In this document: positions 31,270 through 39,627 of the stretch, one piece after another
How positions within the stretch are numbered: the first letter of the stretch is position 1
Layout: every line of letters starts with the position of its first letter
Assembly (NCBI GenBank): GCA_963780045.1
Contig: CAVZZZ010000001.1
Location: 5,766,001-5,830,000, forward strand
Direction of reading: 5' to 3'
Source: JANXQG01 sp963780045
Lineage (GTDB): Bacteria; Planctomycetota; Planctomycetia; Pirellulales; Thermoguttaceae
Length of the DNA: 64,000 nt
The notes under the pieces: model-generated
Told to the model about the DNA's origin: nothing
The model's input: only the letters and a program-made list of their open reading frames with translations
Database searches by the model: none
Made by a program: the position numbers and the translations under genes

Positions 31270-32972
31270 TCACGGCTGATACCGGAAGCTAAAGCGGCCG
31301 GGCGGCGCGGCGTCGCCGCTGAGATAGAAGTCCATGGCGTCGCCGGGCCGTTGCTGGTTGTCGACCCATTTGAAGTCAATCGCCGCGGGCCGGCCCAGCG
31401 CAGCCTTGGGCACCGCGAGCTGCTTCTCGCCGCCGGCGATGCGGCAGGAAACTTGCGCCGACCTTCTTCCAGCTCCAGCCGCCAGTGCTGATTTCCAACC
31501 AGCCTGGCACGCGATTGACGATGAAATCGTAGCCCGCCCATCTTGCTTGCGCATCGCGGCCGGTATCCAAAAGCAGCCACATGCCGGCGGCGCCGGCCGG
31601 CAAGATCGGTTCGGCCGTGCGGACGTAGAAGTAGTAGTTTTTGTCGTCGCGGGCCACTTTCATGATCGAAAAGTTGTTTCGGCCGGAATGATTCGCGTAG
31701 TGTGTCCCGAACGTGCCGGCATGGTCGCGCGGGGCCGTCGTGCCGGCGTGCCCTGCGTACTCCGGCCGCACGTCGCGCCACTGTTCAAAGCCGCCGGCGA
31801 TGCGGATCGTCTTGGGAGGACTCGCGGCCGGCGGCGGAGGCGTGCCCTTGTAGCGGCGGACGTTGGCCACGAGCTGGTAATAATAGTTGTCGCCATGTCC
31901 GCCAAGCATCGGCTCAATGTCCCGGCTGTACTCTTCGTTGAACTGGTCAACAAACGTCAACGGCCCATGATACGCGAAACGCCCGGCGATCCATTCATTC
32001 CAGCCCGTGACCATTACCAGCGGCGGATCGAGGGCCAGTGCCTGCTTCCACTGCTCCTGGAAGTTAAAACCGCGGTTGACCGCGCCGGGCGAGGTATCCT
32101 CCCGTCCGTCGTGAAAGCTGCGTCCGCGGGCGTCGCCGTTGCTCATGTTGGTGACCTTCGCGTCGCTGACGCGAAGGTTCTGCGCGACGGAAACGTTGAC
32201 CTGTTCGGGCTTGGCTGGATCGCTCACGTAGCCGTAGGGCTGCGGATAGGCGGCCTCCCAGTGCCAGGCCAGCGGCGTGTTGACCATTTGGAACGGCCAA
32301 TGTGCCCGGCGAAGCGTGAAGAACTCCCGCAGCTCCGGCGATGCCGCTTCGGGATCACAGATCATCAGCGGCTTGCCGTGCCAGCGGAACCACAGTTCGG
32401 GAAAGAGCCTCGGCCTGTAGAGATCGCGGTAGATTTCCGCTGCGGTTTTGCCGGCGGCCGTGTTGACCATGAAGGCGATTTGCGGCGTTCGCCCGCCGTC
32501 GCGGCGGACGTCGGCAAACACTTCGCAGAGCTTCATGTACGCCCGGCGGTAGGTGGCGGCGTTAGTGGTATCGAAGATCAAGACGTCGATGCCGGCCTCG
32601 GCCAGCAAAATAGCGTGTCGCCGCAAGACCCAAGGGTCGTCGCTGCGATAGTATCCGTAAAGCGGCTCGCCCCAGTAATGCGCCGACCCGATCTTGCCCC
32701 ACAGCGGCGAATCGGGCTTCGACATCGCACGGGGGTCGGCGGCGAGAATCCGCGAAACGTCGCGAACCTTGTTGCCGCTCTGGTCGTGCCACAAGAAGTA
32801 GAAAACTGCCACGGTCCGATCCGGGCGAGGCGGTCCGGTTTCGGCGCGTAAGGGGCAGCCGCCGGCCTAACACATCCGTCGCCGGCCAGGGTGTGCCGGG
32901 GCATTGGGCAAAGAGGCGACCGGATGCTAACACCAGCGCCACGAAGAACGCCGAAAACAAGTTGCGGTGCAT
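31270..32972 (-). CDS. Secreted GH99/GH71-like glycosidase (frameshifted twice)
   Basis: About 567 residues. The signal peptide is FSAFFVALVLASGRLFAQ. The barrel-like core starts VAVFYFLWHDQSGNKVRDVS, contains SAHYWGEPLYGYYRSDDPWV, AEAGIDVLIFDTTNA, WFRWHGKPLMICDP and VTGWNEWIAGRF, and fits the GH99/GH71-like group that acts on alpha-mannan or related glycans (WNEW is typical). A C-terminal strand domain (YYFYVRTAEPILP, WLLLDTGRDAQARWAGYDF) looks like a carbohydrate-binding add-on. Frame changes lie near 32848 and 31455. Start 32972 lies only three bases after the floA stop on the same strand, so it is probably co-transcribed. Substrate is inferred from family only. Confidence 0.75.
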
Positions 32973-32975
32973 GTC

Positions 32976-33980
32976 TTACCGCGGCTCGTGGTTCAATACG
33001 AGCATCCCCTTGCGAAATGCCGATGCCATCGCCTTGGGGACTTCGGACTCGGCCAGCACGACTGCCGCCCGGTTTCCGGACACCTGGGCCTTCATCTCTT
33101 GTTCGCGGGCCATGGCCATTGCGCGGCGCTCTTCGGCCTTGGCGCGGGCGACCCGCATGTCGGCCTCGGCCTGATCGGCTTGCAAGCGGGCCCCTATGTT
33201 CTGGCCCACGTCGATATCCGCGATATCGATTGAGACGATGGCAAAGGCTGTCTGCGCGTCCAGGCCGCGGTCCAGAACCGCCTTGGAAATCTTGTCGGGC
33301 TTTTCCATCACGTCGAAGTGCGTCTCGGCCGCGCCGATGGCCGTGATGATGCCCTCGCCGACACGGGCGATGATCGTCTCCTCGGTAGCGCCGCCGATGA
33401 GTTGCTCCAGGTTCGTACGCACGGTGACGCGGGCGCGGACTTTAAGCTCAACACCGTTCTTGGCGATGGCGCTGAGCGTCGCGCGGCCGGAACGCTTGGG
33501 GTCGGGGCAATCGATGACCTTGGGATAGACGCTGGTTTGCACGGCGTCCAGCACGTCGCGGCCGGCAAGGTCGATGGCGGCAGCACGGTCGAAGTCCAGG
33601 TCGATGTCCGCCCGGTGCGCGGCGATGATCGCGCGAATGACCTTCAGCACGTCTCCTCCAGCAAGAAAATGGGCCTCCAGCCGGCGGGTGGTGACACCAG
33701 TTTCCACCTCCTGGCCGATGCCGGCCTGCATGGCCATGATTTTCCCTTGCACGATGACCTGCTTGTTCACCCGGCGGAAGCTCATGCCGATGAGGCTCAG
33801 CAAGGTGACGTTGGCGCGAGAAAAATAGGCTTGCACCCAGATTTTCCCGTAATTGAAGGTGACGATCGCGATAACAGCCCCCAGAAAAACCAGCACAATC
33901 AGAGCGAATCCCCACCAAGGGAAACTATTCGGCTGACCGGGGTTGCCCAACTGTGCAAGCAAAAAAATCGAGAAATTCAC
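32976..33980 (-). CDS. floA: Flotillin-like protein FloA
   Basis: A 334-residue membrane scaffold of functional membrane microdomains. There is one N-terminal membrane segment (WWGFALIVLVFLGAVIAIV), then the SPFH-like domain (YFSRANVTLLSLIGMSFRR, KVIRAIIAAHRADIDLDFD, LSAIAKNGVELKVRARVTV) and a coiled-coil tail rich in Ala, Glu and Arg (AEADMRVARAKAEERRAMA). The length matches FloA (about 330). ATG 33980 is standard. A secreted glycosidase-like gene follows after three bases on the same strand, an unusual partner. Confidence 0.95.
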   Translation of the reverse strand: MNFSIFLLAQLGNPGQPNSFPWWGFALIVLVFLGAVIAIVTFNYGKIWVQAYFSRANVTLLSLIGMSFRRVNKQVIVQGKIMAMQAGIGQEVETGVTTRRLEAHFLAGGDVLKVIRAIIAAHRADIDLDFDRAAAIDLAGRDVLDAVQTSVYPKVIDCPDPKRSGRATLSAIAKNGVELKVRARVTVRTNLEQLIGGATEETIIARVGEGIITAIGAAETHFDVMEKPDKISKAVLDRGLDAQTAFAIVSIDIADIDVGQNIGARLQADQAEADMRVARAKAEERRAMAMAREQEMKAQVSGNRAAVVLAESEVPKAMASAFRKGMLVLNHEPR

Positions 33981-34209
33981 GGTTCAATCCTCGGCTGGCG
34001 AGCCAACTTGTAAGGGATCAACGGTCGTGCGGTCGCACCAAGCGATTCTAACCCTCCAGTTTACCTCCGCGCAATGCCCCTGAACAGTCCCCGTGTATTC
34101 GTGGCCCGAATTCGATTGCGGCTCCCCTTTCACGCCGGGCCGATTAAGTTTACAATTGCAGGTCTTATTCAAAATGAACCAGAAGCCACCGAAAGCGACG
34201 GCAGTTACC

Positions 34210-34413
34210 ATGCCCAAGATGAAAACCCACAAGGGAACGAAGAAGCGTTTCCGCCTGACGGCCACCGGCAAGGTGAAGCACCGCCGCGCCGGCACGAGCC
34301 ACTTGGCGACGCACAAGACCCACAAGCAAAAGCGGAATCTCCGCGGGACGGGCGTTGTCAGCGACGTCTGGGACAAAAACCTGACCAGAGCCCTCAACGG
34401 GCACAGTTACTAA
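34210..34413 (+). CDS. rpmI: Ribosomal protein bL35
   Basis: A 67-residue basic protein of the large subunit: MPKMKTHKGTKKRFRLTATG, KVKHRRAGTSHLATHK and KQKRNLRGTG. ATG 34210 gives the universal MPKMKTH start; the open frame extends further upstream but that part is not L35. rplT follows after 18 bp, the normal order. The usual upstream infC is not present here, and floA reads away on the other strand instead. Confidence 0.97.
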   Translation: MPKMKTHKGTKKRFRLTATGKVKHRRAGTSHLATHKTHKQKRNLRGTGVVSDVWDKNLTRALNGHSY

Positions 34414-34431
34414 GTCGAAGGATAGCGAATC

Positions 34432-34788
34432 ATGCGTACCGTTAAAGGGGCCGCCAGGAATCAGGCCAAGAAGCGGCTGTTCAAAAAGGTCAAGGGGTTT
34501 GTCGGTGGACGCCGCCGCTTGCTGCGCACGGCCAAGGAGACGTTGATCCGCGCTGGCGTCTACGCCTTTCGCGATCGCCGCAACCGCAAGCGGGAGTTCC
34601 GCAAGCTTTGGATCATCCGCATTAACGCCGCCGTCGGGCAACACGGCCTCAATTACAGCACGTTCATCAACGGGCTAGGGAAGGCGGATATCGGCCTGGA
34701 CCGCAAGATTCTGGCGGACATGGCAGCGACCGACCCGGCGGCCTTCAATCAGGTAGTGGCGGCCGTGAAAGAGGCGCTGGCCAAGTAG
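34432..34788 (+). CDS. rplT: Ribosomal protein bL20
   Basis: A 118-residue protein needed for early assembly of the large subunit. MRTVKGAARNQAKKRLFKKV, KGFVGGRRRLLRTAKET and FRKLWIIRINAAVGQHGL are typical, with NGLGKADIGLDRKILADMA at the C-terminal domain. Length is normal. The stop lies inside the left arm of the inverted repeat that separates it from pheS, so the repeat may end or process the ribosomal transcript. Confidence 0.97.
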   Translation: MRTVKGAARNQAKKRLFKKVKGFVGGRRRLLRTAKETLIRAGVYAFRDRRNRKREFRKLWIIRINAAVGQHGLNYSTFINGLGKADIGLDRKILADMAATDPAAFNQVVAAVKEALAK

Positions 34789-34894
34789 GTCCCTTCTGCC
34801 GAAAGGGACTGTTACGCGCCGAGTTTCCAGAAACGGCGCAGCGTCTTCCGAAAGCCTCGAACGCAATAGTCCCGCTCGGCAAGCGGGACCTACT
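34785..34894. repeat. Hairpin-pair inverted repeat between rplT and pheS
   Basis: Left arm (34785-34815) AGTAGGTCCC..GGGACTGTT and right arm (34865-34894) are inverted copies. Each arm alone is also a hairpin: GTCCCTT..AAGGGAC on the left, and GTCCCGCT..AGCGGGAC (34869-34889) on the right. About 50 bp of spacer lies between. It starts in the rplT stop and ends four bases before the pheS ATG, so it may act as terminator or attenuator. Confidence 0.85.
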
Positions 34895-34897
34895 CTC

Positions 34898-35965
34898 ATG
34901 CCGCTTGCGGAATACCTTGCCGAGCTCGACCAACTCTGCCGCGAGGCACAAGCCGCTTTCGAGACGGCGAGCGATGCCGCCGGCCTGGAGGCCGCGCGGA
35001 TCAACTTTCTTGGCATGAAAAGCGGTCGCATCAAGTCGGCCCAAAAGGGACTCGGCGCAATCGACAAAGCCGACAAGCCGAAGGTCGGGCAGCGCTTCAA
35101 CGAGGTCAAACAGCATCTCGACGCAGCTTTCGAGGCGGCCCAGGCTCGGCTGGCCGGCGGCGCGGCTAGTGCCGCCGACGGACCGCGCTTCGATCCCACC
35201 GTGCCGGGGGTCCGCCCGCGCGTGGGCCATTTGCACCCGCTCACGCAGACCATCGAGGAGCTAAAGGACCTGATGGGCCGTTTGGGGTTCAGCGTAGCCG
35301 ACGGTCCGGAGGTGGAAGACGAGTGGCACAATTTCGAGGCGCTGAACATCCCGGCGGAGCATCCGGCGCGGAACCCGCTGGACAATTTTTACGTGGCGGT
35401 GGCAAGCAAGCAGGCAGCAGGGAGCAGGGAGCAGGGAGCAAAAAACGACTCCCAGCTCCCAGCTCCCAGCTCCCTGCTCCTTCGCAGCCAGACGAGCACG
35501 GTGCAAATCCGCGTGATGGAGAAGACGCCGCCGCCGGTGCGGATCATCTCGCTGGGCCGCGTCTACCGTCCTGACGACGCCGACGCCACGCACTATCCGA
35601 TGTTCCACCAGATCGAGGGCCTCTTGGTCGATCGCGGCGTGACAATGGCCGACCTGAAGAGCGTGCTGCGGCTGTTTGCCAAGAGCTTCTTTCAGGACGA
35701 CGTACACATCCGCTTTCGCCCTTCATTCTTCCCCTTCACCGAGCCGAGCGTTGAAGTTGACATGAGCTGGCAAGGCCGCTGGATCGAGATGGGCGGGGCC
35801 GGCATGGTCGATCCCAACGTCTTCCGCGCCGTCGGCTACGACCCCGAAGAATTCACCGGCTTCGCCTTCGGCCTGGGCATCGAGCGAGTCTGCATGAGAC
35901 GACATAACGTGACAGACATTCGCGAGTTTTATAAGAATGATGTGAGGTTCTTGGAGCAGTTCTGA
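34898..35965 (+). CDS. pheS: Phenylalanyl-tRNA synthetase alpha subunit, with repeat insertion
   Basis: Catalytic subunit of the (alpha-beta)2 enzyme that charges tRNA-Phe. The N-terminal coiled coil (residues 1-100) is followed by the class II core: VGHLHPLTQTIEEL, EVEDEWHNFEALNIPAEHPA (motif 1 region), RSQTSTVQIRVME, MFHQIEGLLVD, RFRPSFFPFTEPSVEVD (motif 2/substrate) and FAFGLGIERVCMRRHNVTD (motif 3). About 25 residues (roughly 170-194) between DNFYVAV and LLRSQTST do not belong to the family. They are encoded by a short inverted repeat, listed separately. The frame is kept, so the enzyme may tolerate it in a loop. Start ATG 34898. Confidence 0.95.
   Translation: MPLAEYLAELDQLCREAQAAFETASDAAGLEAARINFLGMKSGRIKSAQKGLGAIDKADKPKVGQRFNEVKQHLDAAFEAAQARLAGGAASAADGPRFDPTVPGVRPRVGHLHPLTQTIEELKDLMGRLGFSVADGPEVEDEWHNFEALNIPAEHPARNPLDNFYVAVASKQAAGSREQGAKNDSQLPAPSSLLLRSQTSTVQIRVMEKTPPPVRIISLGRVYRPDDADATHYPMFHQIEGLLVDRGVTMADLKSVLRLFAKSFFQDDVHIRFRPSFFPFTEPSVEVDMSWQGRWIEMGGAGMVDPNVFRAVGYDPEEFTGFAFGLGIERVCMRRHNVTDIREFYKNDVRFLEQF
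35411..35480. repeat. In-frame inverted repeat inside pheS
   Basis: Three GGGAGCA-type units (35417-35440) are followed by four TCCCAGC/TCCCTGC-type units (35450-35480), the reverse complement. The result is a foldback of about 65 bp inserted in frame in the aminoacylation gene. It encodes SREQGA and DSQLPAPSSLL-type residues with no counterpart in PheS. Confidence 0.85.
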
Positions 35966-35975
35966 GAGGAGCGCC

Positions 35976-36395
35976 TTGGATGCACTGACTGACCCGGCGA
36001 TTCGTGCCGCGATTCGCCAAGCATGGGAAGATTCGTTGCCGAACAGCCCGCAGCGGCATGAGGAAGGTGGCTACATCGTTCAGAATGCGGACCGTTCGCT
36101 GGAAGTGTTGCGGTGGCCGCGCGGGGACTACAACAGCAGCGACCCGCCATTGCTTGACAGCAATAATTGTTTCTTGGGAAAACAGGTGGTCGCCGCGTTT
36201 CACACTCACCCGAACCCGCCGGGTCCACAGAAGGGCAACCAGTTCGTGATCGCGATAGAGGAGCCGAGTCCCGATGACGTAATCTGGCACGAGGAACACA
36301 AGCTCAAAGGGTTTGTGATCGGTTGGAACTTCGTTTTCGAAATTGCGGCGGATGGAACGGTCAGCGTGGTCGGGCGACGTGAAGACGTACTGTGA
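35976..36395 (+). CDS. JAMM/MPN-like putative metallopeptidase
   Basis: A 139-residue protein. VVAAFHTHPNPPG plus EEPSPDD gives an HxHP..SxxD pattern, the zinc site of JAMM/JAB isopeptidases. EEGGYIVQNADRSLEVL and FVIGWNFVFEIAADG are the flanking strands. TTG 35976 is the start because a ribosome site (GAGAGGA, 35964-35970) precedes it and no ATG fits. It overlaps nothing but follows the pheS stop by ten bases. Similar small JAMM-like domains accompany polymorphic toxins or release ubiquitin-like tags; here the role is unknown. A different HxH fold cannot be ruled out. Confidence 0.6.
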   Translation: MDALTDPAIRAAIRQAWEDSLPNSPQRHEEGGYIVQNADRSLEVLRWPRGDYNSSDPPLLDSNNCFLGKQVVAAFHTHPNPPGPQKGNQFVIAIEEPSPDDVIWHEEHKLKGFVIGWNFVFEIAADGTVSVVGRREDVL

Positions 36396-36569
36396 TTTCC
36401 TGCCAAAAGAATTCCCTGGGCGACACGAGCGGGGCACAGGCGTCAGTGGCCGACAGGTCGTTGGAAACTGATTTGAATGTTCCTGTGCCGGAACCGCCGT
36501 CGATTGACGATCGGCAGTTCCGTCAGTAAGATCGTGGTATCCCTAGAGAACATCGAGAGGGAACGAATC

Positions 36570-36814
36570 ATGCAAACGGAAGTACGCCAAGAAACACTAA
36601 CGCCGATTGAGAGCGTGGATCACCGCGAACTCGTCGATAAAGCGCGCACCGCCGCGAGGAAGTTTATTCGTCCAAGGTGCGAAGCGAGGCTTTACGACGC
36701 CAGTGACCGCTGGATTGTTGAGTTTGTCCCGCCGAAAAACGTGCTTGGGGCAGGACGCGCGTCTATATGGCCAAGGACGACCTTCGCATCCTCCAGATCG
36801 TTTTTGGCCAATAG
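36570..36814 (+). CDS. Small hypothetical protein, tandem paralogue 1 (frameshifted)
   Basis: About 80 residues. ELVDKARTAARKFIRPRCEA, RLYDASDRWIVEFVPPKN, then (after a frame change near 36752) RVYMAKDDLRILQIVFGQ and stop 36812-36814. It is clearly related to the following gene: both share EL(V/I)DK.R.AA.K, YD..DRW.VE, a GG turn, RV..AK.DL and a terminal GQ. The fold looks like alternating strands and a helix. Family unknown. It lies between pheS and pheT in a cassette of small genes. Confidence 0.55.
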
Positions 36815-36878
36815 GTCCTCGTACGATGGACAAACACCAGGATGGATCGCGCGCAATGCGTTTACGGACGCTGCACAA

Positions 36879-37083
36879 ATGGAAAACGCCCTTGAACTTA
36901 TCGACAAAGGGCGGGTCGCCGCCGGCAAGGCGGTTCGCGCGAACGATTAGGCGAACATTTACGATGGTGGCGATCGCTGGTTTGTCGAGTGTCGCGGACA
37001 TGAAGGCACATTGGGGCGGTGGCGTGCGCGTTTCGATCGCCAAACGCGACCTGCATGTAATCGTAGTCACCTGCGGCCAATAG
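36879..37083 (+). pseudogene. Small hypothetical protein, tandem paralogue 2 (stop and frameshift)
   Basis: MENALELIDKGRVAAGKAVR, an in-frame TAG near 36949, then ANIYDGGDRWFVECRGHEGT and, after a frame change at the G run near 36999-37020, GGGVRVSIAKRDLHVIVVTC, GQ and stop 37081-37083. The parallel with paralogue 1 is evident across the whole length. The in-frame stop makes this copy the more damaged one. It may be a real relic or carry assembly errors. Confidence 0.5.
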
Positions 37084-37086
37084 CGG

Positions 37087-37359
37087 ATGTCTCGCACTGA
37101 CTTTGAATTGTGGCTTGAATTCGAACTCTGGCAGTCCGTACCCGAGTTCGACCCGGCTGACGATTTCTTCAACATGATTGTGAAGCTTGCAGATGGTTCA
37201 GAGTATGCTCTGAATGTCTGGACATATAAGTTCCTCTCGAAAGCGATTGCCGATGCCAAGTTTAACGGCGACAGTTTAGGCGGTAGATACCTCTTACCGC
37301 CCAACCTTTTCGTAGAACGGCTCGATCGCGAGCTATTGGAAGAAACGGTCGCGGACTGA
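37087..37359 (+). CDS. Small hypothetical protein, 90 residues
   Basis: Soluble acidic protein: MSRTDFELWLEFELWQSVPE, DDFFNMIVKLADGSEYALNV, WTYKFLSKAIAD, GGRYLLPPNLFVERLDRELL and EETVAD. The pattern resembles small immunity-type or regulatory proteins next to toxin domains, but I recognise no family. It starts three bases after paralogue 2 and ends 57 bp before pheT, so it seems part of the same cassette. Confidence 0.65.
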   Translation: MSRTDFELWLEFELWQSVPEFDPADDFFNMIVKLADGSEYALNVWTYKFLSKAIADAKFNGDSLGGRYLLPPNLFVERLDRELLEETVAD

Positions 37360-37416
37360 ATCGCGACCGGACAAATGAAACAGGACTGGCTCGCAAAACC
37401 CAATCGTTGAAGGACC

Positions 37417-39453
37417 ATGCTCGTCTCTTGGAATTGGCTTAAACAATACGTCCCCCTCAACATGCCGCCCGAGGAACTCGAGCGACGGCTGATGATGGCG
37501 GGGCTGAATCACGAAGTGACCCGCGCGGTCGGTGACGACCTGTGCATCGACCTGGAAGTCACGAGCAACCGCCCGGACTGCCTTGGGCATATCGGCGTCG
37601 CCCGCGAAGTGTCGGTGCTGTGGGACTGCGCGCTGACAACTCCGGCGGCGCGGCCGGCGGAAGTCAAGTCGCGCGTGGAAGACCTGGTCCGCGTGCGGAT
37701 CGATTGCCCGGACCTCTGCCCGCGATACACGGCCCGCGTGGTTCGCGGCGTTCGCGTGGGGCCGAGTCCCGATTGGCTGGTGACGCGGCTGGCGACGATC
37801 GGCATCGCGTCGATCAACAACGTCGTCGATGTTTCCAACTACGCGATGATGGAATGCGGCCAGCCGCTGCACACGTTCGATTATGCGAAGCTGCAAGGCC
37901 CAGAAATCGTCGTCCGCCGGCCGCTGGGTGGCGAGACGATCGAGGCCATCGACCACAAGACCTACCACCTGGAGCCGGATATGTGCGTGATTGCCGACGC
38001 TGCCCGCGCAGTGGCCATCGCCGGCGTGATGGGCGGCGCGGCGACCGAGGTCAACGAAGAGACGCGCGACGTGTTGATCGAGTCGGCCGACTTCGATCCG
38101 ATTTCGGTCCGCACGACCGCCCGGCATCTGGGCCTGCACAGCGATTCGTCCTACCGCTTCGAGCGGCGAGTCGATCCCGAAGGCATTGACTGGGCCAGCC
38201 GCCGCTGTGCCGAGTTGATTTTGAAAACAGGCGGCGGCGAGTTGGCGGCCGGGTCGGTGGACGTGGGCGAGAAGCCTCTAACCCGGCATCCGGTCGTCCT
38301 GCGGCTCGCGCAAATCAAGCGAATACTCGGCATCCAAATCGAGCCGATGGTGGTCGAGCGGATTCTCACTGCTTTGGGCTGTGCGGCGACGTTGGCGGAA
38401 GAAGTTCTGTGGGGACAGCTTGAATTCATTCCTCCCTCTTGGCGGCGAGACTTGTCACGAGAAATTGATCTTATCGAGGAGGTCGCCCGCATACACGGCT
38501 ACGACAAGATTCCCGAGGACGTCAGCGTGCCGATGGCCGCTTCCTCGCGGCGAAAAGAAGACCGCGTCGTGGCGAAAGTGCGTGCCGTGCTCACCGCTTC
38601 CGGTTTCGACGAGGCAATGACCTTAAGCGCCGTCGATGAGAAGTCCGCACGAGCAATTAAGGCATGGACGAAGGGCGAACCGCTACGAAGTCTGACGCCG
38701 GTCATCCGCGGCGCCGACCACCTGCGCACGAGCCTCGTGCCGAGCCTTTTGGCCGCGCGGCGGACGAACGAGTCGCTTTCCAATCCGGTGATCGAGCTGT
38801 TCGAGATCGCCAAGGTTTATTTGCCCGCTGTGCAATCTTGTAATGGGGGCTTGCCGGAGGAATGGTGGATGCTCGGCCTCACGAGCGGCCGGCCGCTGGC
38901 GGAAGTCCGCGGCGTGGTCGAGGCGATCGTCGCGGCCGTTGCGCCAAAGCTTGAGCCGGTCGCCGAGGCGGCCGACATGCCGCTCTTGGACGGGCAAGCG
39001 GCCGTGCGCTGGATGCTTGACGGTCAACTGCTTAGCTACGTTGGCCAGTTGAGCATTGAAGCGGTCAAGCAAGACGATCTTCGCAGCTCGTGCATCGTCG
39101 CGGAGCTAAAGTTGGGGCCGCTTGTCGAGCGCGCCGAATTGGTCCCGCAGTATTCACCATTGCCCGCCTTCCCCGCCGTCTCGCGCAACCTGAACCTCGT
39201 AGTTGACGAGTCGGTTCTCTGGGCGCAGATCGCGGTTACGGTTCGCGCGCATGGCGGCGCGGAGTTGGTAGCCGTCGACTATCGCGACACTTATCGCGAT
39301 GCCGAGCGCCTGGGCGGCGGCAAGAAAAGCTTGCTCTTCAGCATCGTCCTCCGCGGCGCCTCCGGCACGCTCACCAGCCAGCAAGCCGACGCCATCCGGG
39401 ACCGCATCGTGGCTGCCTGTCGCGCGGAATACGGGGCTGAGCTTCGTGCCTAA
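37417..39453 (+). CDS. pheT: Phenylalanyl-tRNA synthetase beta subunit (no N-terminal OB domain)
   Basis: A 678-residue beta subunit that joins PheS. MLVSWNWLKQYVPLNMPPEE starts the protein, DLEVTSNRPDCLGHIGVARE is the B1/B6 core, and VMGGAATEVNEETRDVLIES, SDSSYRFERRVDPEGIDW and EEVARIHGYDKIPE are typical. The C-terminal anticodon-binding part holds FPAVSRNLNLVVDE and RLGGGKKSLLFSIVLR. The EMAP-like tRNA-binding domain that bacterial enzymes of about 795 residues carry after the first strands is absent, as expected for this phylum. Normally pheT follows pheS directly; here 1.45 kb of small genes intervene. Confidence 0.96.
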   Translation: MLVSWNWLKQYVPLNMPPEELERRLMMAGLNHEVTRAVGDDLCIDLEVTSNRPDCLGHIGVAREVSVLWDCALTTPAARPAEVKSRVEDLVRVRIDCPDLCPRYTARVVRGVRVGPSPDWLVTRLATIGIASINNVVDVSNYAMMECGQPLHTFDYAKLQGPEIVVRRPLGGETIEAIDHKTYHLEPDMCVIADAARAVAIAGVMGGAATEVNEETRDVLIESADFDPISVRTTARHLGLHSDSSYRFERRVDPEGIDWASRRCAELILKTGGGELAAGSVDVGEKPLTRHPVVLRLAQIKRILGIQIEPMVVERILTALGCAATLAEEVLWGQLEFIPPSWRRDLSREIDLIEEVARIHGYDKIPEDVSVPMAASSRRKEDRVVAKVRAVLTASGFDEAMTLSAVDEKSARAIKAWTKGEPLRSLTPVIRGADHLRTSLVPSLLAARRTNESLSNPVIELFEIAKVYLPAVQSCNGGLPEEWWMLGLTSGRPLAEVRGVVEAIVAAVAPKLEPVAEAADMPLLDGQAAVRWMLDGQLLSYVGQLSIEAVKQDDLRSSCIVAELKLGPLVERAELVPQYSPLPAFPAVSRNLNLVVDESVLWAQIAVTVRAHGGAELVAVDYRDTYRDAERLGGGKKSLLFSIVLRGASGTLTSQQADAIRDRIVAACRAEYGAELRA

Positions 39454-39627
39454 TGAGCGGTTCGGTCGAACACCGGTACAGTAACGGCCGAACGAGGCGG
39501 CGAAATAATGGCCCTTGACCGCCCGGCAGTTGGACCTTATTATCGACATAGAAAACCGCGATAAATCGCGCCCCGCCTTTGAAACTCGCCTCCCTCACTG
39601 TGACCCTCCCGGAGGGAGGGGCGACTT

